Below are positions 61,137 through 64,000 of a stretch of 64,000 nucleotides of DNA, one piece after another; position 1 is the first letter of the stretch, and each line of letters begins with the position of its first letter. A program made the position numbers and the translations under genes. The notes below the pieces were generated by a model, which searched no databases, was not told the DNA's origin, and worked only from the letters and a program-made list of their open reading frames with translations. Origin of the DNA: Calothrix sp. MO_167.B12. GTDB lineage: Bacteria; Cyanobacteriota; Cyanobacteriia; Cyanobacteriales; Nostocaceae. The stretch is taken from positions 1-64,000 of the forward strand of contig JASJCJ010000002.1 in NCBI GenBank assembly GCA_030066045.1. Reading direction: 5' to 3'.

Positions 61137-62090
61137 TCAATTCTGGAAATCTCCTAAACTACCAATGGCCTCCACAAATTGTTGGGAGATAAAGGGCAAG
61201 ATATGTTTATTACTAGCATTCGCCTTGCCCTCAGTAAATACTACTAATAAGTAAGGATGTTTGTCTGGTATCTCAATATATGCTGCATCGTGGCGAACTT
61301 GACTAGTCCAACCGGCTTTTGACCACAGTTTTGCTGTTTGAGGCAAACCACTACCTAGAAACCCTGTAACTTGATCTTCTTCCACATCCTGCGGCAATTC
61401 ATCGGGGTTAAGACTGCGTTGCAATAAATCCATCATCGCTTGCGATCGCTCGCTGGAAACTGCTACTCCGCCAATGATACTATGTAATAATTTGGCGGTG
61501 GCATTGGTGGTGAGCATATTGCGGTTTTCTAACATTTCCCCATAAAATGCCCGTTCCCTGCCATAGGGACCATCACCCCAGGTTTTTTGGCAAACATTGA
61601 TGGTTTCCAATTCAGACCACCCCAAGGATTGATAATAACGGTTCACAATCTGCCGTTGGTACTGCCAAGTTTCAAAGGGTCCAGCAGGTAATTGGGGCCC
61701 AGATGTGGTGCCACTTAGTACATCCACAATTAAGCTGGTGCCATCGTTGCTAGAATCAACTATCATGTCTTTCATCGCCCGTTGTAATTCTGGGGAAGAA
61801 TTGAGCATTCCCTGGTCTAGCCATTCATGTACGGCAACTAAATAAAATAGTTTCACCACACTGGCGGGGTAAATCCTTTCCACTCCCCGGTAAGTAAATC
61901 CACGTACTGGATGGTTCCAAAAAGCTGATGAAGTGAGAGCACCACCCGTATTTACTAGTACGGGCGGATCGTAGACAATCCAAGTCAGGGCAATTTGATT
62001 GCGTGCTAGGTTAGGAAATGCTGCCCAGGTAGCTTCTAAAATTTGATTACCTAGCTGTTCTAATTGTTCGTCTTTATGGAAGAAAGTCAT
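61137..62090 (-). CDS. Serine hydrolase (beta-lactamase class A-like)
   Basis: ERIYPASVVKLFYLVAV (SxxK); VDSSNDGTSLIVD; WSKAGWTSQVRHDAAYIE. Confidence 0.85.
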   Translation of the reverse strand: MTFFHKDEQLEQLGNQILEATWAAFPNLARNQIALTWIVYDPPVLVNTGGALTSSAFWNHPVRGFTYRGVERIYPASVVKLFYLVAVHEWLDQGMLNSSPELQRAMKDMIVDSSNDGTSLIVDVLSGTTSGPQLPAGPFETWQYQRQIVNRYYQSLGWSELETINVCQKTWGDGPYGRERAFYGEMLENRNMLTTNATAKLLHSIIGGVAVSSERSQAMMDLLQRSLNPDELPQDVEEDQVTGFLGSGLPQTAKLWSKAGWTSQVRHDAAYIEIPDKHPYLLVVFTEGKANASNKHILPFISQQFVEAIGSLGDFQN

Positions 62091-62102
62091 TGTAATTCTC
62101 GG

Positions 62103-62804
62103 ATGTCCCTTAATCTAAAATCCCAAATATCTAATTTTCCAGTGGGTGAGTACCAGTGTTTAGCGAACTTGAACTTATATGGTTCTTCTGAGTGTAAAAG
62201 TTTAGTCACTCAAGCTGCAACTGACAGACATTTACGTATTGTGGCAAGTGATGCAACTTCTGTGCAGGTGTGTTTGTGTGAAGATGATTATCCAGGGTAT
62301 TTATCTATAACGGATTTAAATTACTTACAATCTGCTACTGTAACTTACCAAGCTACATTATTAAATGCAGGGGAGATTAAACAATTATTACCCCAGGTAA
62401 TTAGTTTTACTCACCAAGCTATGAAACAACCGAATTATTACCTTTGGGGCGGGACCACAGGACCTAATTATGATTGTTCTGGTTTGATGCAAGCGGCGTT
62501 TGTTTCTGCTGGTATTTGGATACCTCGGGATAGTTATCAACAGGAAGATTTTCTTCAGCCCATTGAGATGGCAGAATTAGAGCTTGGGGATTTGGTTTTT
62601 TTTGGTACACCTCAAAGAGCAAACCATGTGGGACTTTACTTAGGAAATGGCAGGTATATCCATAGTTCGGGTATAGATAAAGGACGAAATGGTATTGGTA
62701 TTGATATACTTTCGGAACAAGGCGGGGAGGTAAGTCGATCTTATTATCAGCAGTTACGTGGTGCTGGTAGGGTTGTCAAGAGTTATGAACCGCAGAAGAG
62801 TTGA
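62103..62804 (+). CDS. NlpC/P60 (C40) cell-wall endopeptidase with bacterial SH3-like N-terminus
   Basis: YLWGGTTGPNYDCSGLMQAAF; GDLVFFGTPQRANHVGLYLGNGRYIHSSG. Confidence 0.9.
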   Translation: MSLNLKSQISNFPVGEYQCLANLNLYGSSECKSLVTQAATDRHLRIVASDATSVQVCLCEDDYPGYLSITDLNYLQSATVTYQATLLNAGEIKQLLPQVISFTHQAMKQPNYYLWGGTTGPNYDCSGLMQAAFVSAGIWIPRDSYQQEDFLQPIEMAELELGDLVFFGTPQRANHVGLYLGNGRYIHSSGIDKGRNGIGIDILSEQGGEVSRSYYQQLRGAGRVVKSYEPQKS

Positions 62805-62846
62805 CGGTTGACAGTTGATGGTTGACAGTTTGGAGTTAGGAGTTAG
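62800..62846. repeat. Heptanucleotide tandem repeat (GTTGACA/GTTGATG/GTTAGGA)n
   Basis: Seven-base period between the NlpC and GT2 genes. Confidence 0.8.
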
Positions 62847-62848
62847 GA

Positions 62849-63862
62849 ATGAGGAGTGGGTTAGTTTCTAATGGGATTTTGGGAGAAGATGGGAGATTAT
62901 CTTCTTCTATCCCAGATGTTTCAGTGGTGGTGCCAATTAAGGATGAGGTAGAAAGTTTACCACATTTGTTGTCGGCGATCGCATCTACTTTACAGGCAAG
63001 TCAGTTAAGTTATGAAATTATCTGCGTGGATGATGGTTCTGTTGATGGTTCTGTGCAGTTCCTCAAGGAACAGGGACGTATCCGTGGGGATGTAAAAGCG
63101 GTGATTTTGCGGCGCAACTATGGGCAAACGGCGGCCATGGCGGCTGGTTTTAATTATGCCATAGGTAGGGCGATCGTCACTTTAGATGCGGATTTGCAAA
63201 ATGACCCCTCAGATATACCCATGATGTTGGCAAAGTTAGATGAGGGTTACGATTTGGTGAGCGGTTGGCGGGAAAAACGCCAAGATAAAGCTTTGACGCG
63301 GTTACTTCCTTCTAAAATTGCTAACTGGTTAATTCGCCGCATTACTGGGGTGAAGATTCATGACTATGGTTGTTCCCTCAAGGCTTACAGTACAGATTTA
63401 GTTCGGGATATGAATCTCTATGGAGAATTACACCGCTTTCTGCCAGTGTTAGCTTACATCGAAGGGGCGAGAATTGCTGAAGTTAAGGTCAAACACCATT
63501 CCCGCCGCTTTGGTAGTAGTAAATATGGTTTATCCCGTACCTTCCGGGTATTGATGGATTTATTAACCATTGTGTTTATGAAAAAGTTTCTCACCCGTCC
63601 CATGCACGTTTTTGGGCTTTTGGGGGTAATTTCTACTTTTTCTGGAGCTGCGATCGCTATTTACTTGACTTATATTAAAATCTATCAACATCAGGAAATT
63701 GGTAATCGCCCTTTGCTAACTTTAGCGGTGCTGTTGTTAGTCACTGGGATACAACTATTTTGCTTTGGTTTATTGGCAGAGTTGTTAATGCGGACTTACC
63801 ACGAATCCCAAAGTCGCCCTATTTATCGAGTTAGGGAAGTAGTGACGAAGAATAATAAGTAA
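62849..63862 (+). CDS. Glycosyltransferase family 2 (DPM/ArnC-like) with C-terminal TM segments
   Basis: VSVVVPIKDEVESLPHLLSAI; IICVDDGSVDGS; VTLDADLQNDPSDIP; two C-terminal TMs. Confidence 0.93.
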   Translation: MRSGLVSNGILGEDGRLSSSIPDVSVVVPIKDEVESLPHLLSAIASTLQASQLSYEIICVDDGSVDGSVQFLKEQGRIRGDVKAVILRRNYGQTAAMAAGFNYAIGRAIVTLDADLQNDPSDIPMMLAKLDEGYDLVSGWREKRQDKALTRLLPSKIANWLIRRITGVKIHDYGCSLKAYSTDLVRDMNLYGELHRFLPVLAYIEGARIAEVKVKHHSRRFGSSKYGLSRTFRVLMDLLTIVFMKKFLTRPMHVFGLLGVISTFSGAAIAIYLTYIKIYQHQEIGNRPLLTLAVLLLVTGIQLFCFGLLAELLMRTYHESQSRPIYRVREVVTKNNK

Positions 63863-64000
63863 TGGTGGATAGGGGAGCATCTCATAGGGGTAGGCTTTTT
63901 GCAATTGGTGTTGGTTAGATAAGGAAGGGGAAACCGAACCAACTATTGTACGGTTGCCCAAAATAGAAACTACCTCAAAAGCCTCAGCTTTCCCGTTTGA

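Overview
This 64 kb window looks like chromosomal DNA from a filamentous (Nostocales-like) cyanobacterium. Supporting signs are frequent GCGATCGC (HIP1-like) octamers, heptanucleotide tandem repeats, many small inverted-repeat elements, and proteins of cyanobacterial type. No rRNA, tRNA or CRISPR array could be supported by eye. Main blocks: (1) 0-17 kb: Mrr-like endonuclease, a Rieske oxygenase gene split by one in-frame TAG, glpK, GNAT, DM13 lipoprotein, cobI, a TonB-like repeat protein, two HTH_25/RodZ-like proteins, a TPR protein and a metal-ligand-depleted dihydroorotase homologue. (2) 17.4-26.4 kb: an accessory, probably immune-type locus. A NACHT STAND NTPase and a cation/proton antiporter-like protein face a divergent WD40-ROC GTPase-TIR protein with an adjacent stand-alone TIR paralogue. 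The antiporter/NACHT half is bracketed by related 10-bp tandem repeats in opposite orientation. This is the best candidate for an undescribed system. (3) 27-36 kb: nifJ, peroxiredoxin, a probable 2-oxoglutarate decarboxylase/succinic semialdehyde dehydrogenase pair, and a DUF2059 protein. (4) 39-57 kb: an exopolysaccharide cluster (Wzc, flippase, polymerase/ligase, glycosyltransferases, a GH9 cellulase, and a DPPR-synthase-like UbiA/HAD/GT-C/SMR group). (5) 57-64 kb: pirin, VioB/RebD-type ferritin-like protein, serine hydrolase, NlpC/P60 endopeptidase and GT2. All assignments come from reading the sequence; no searches were run.
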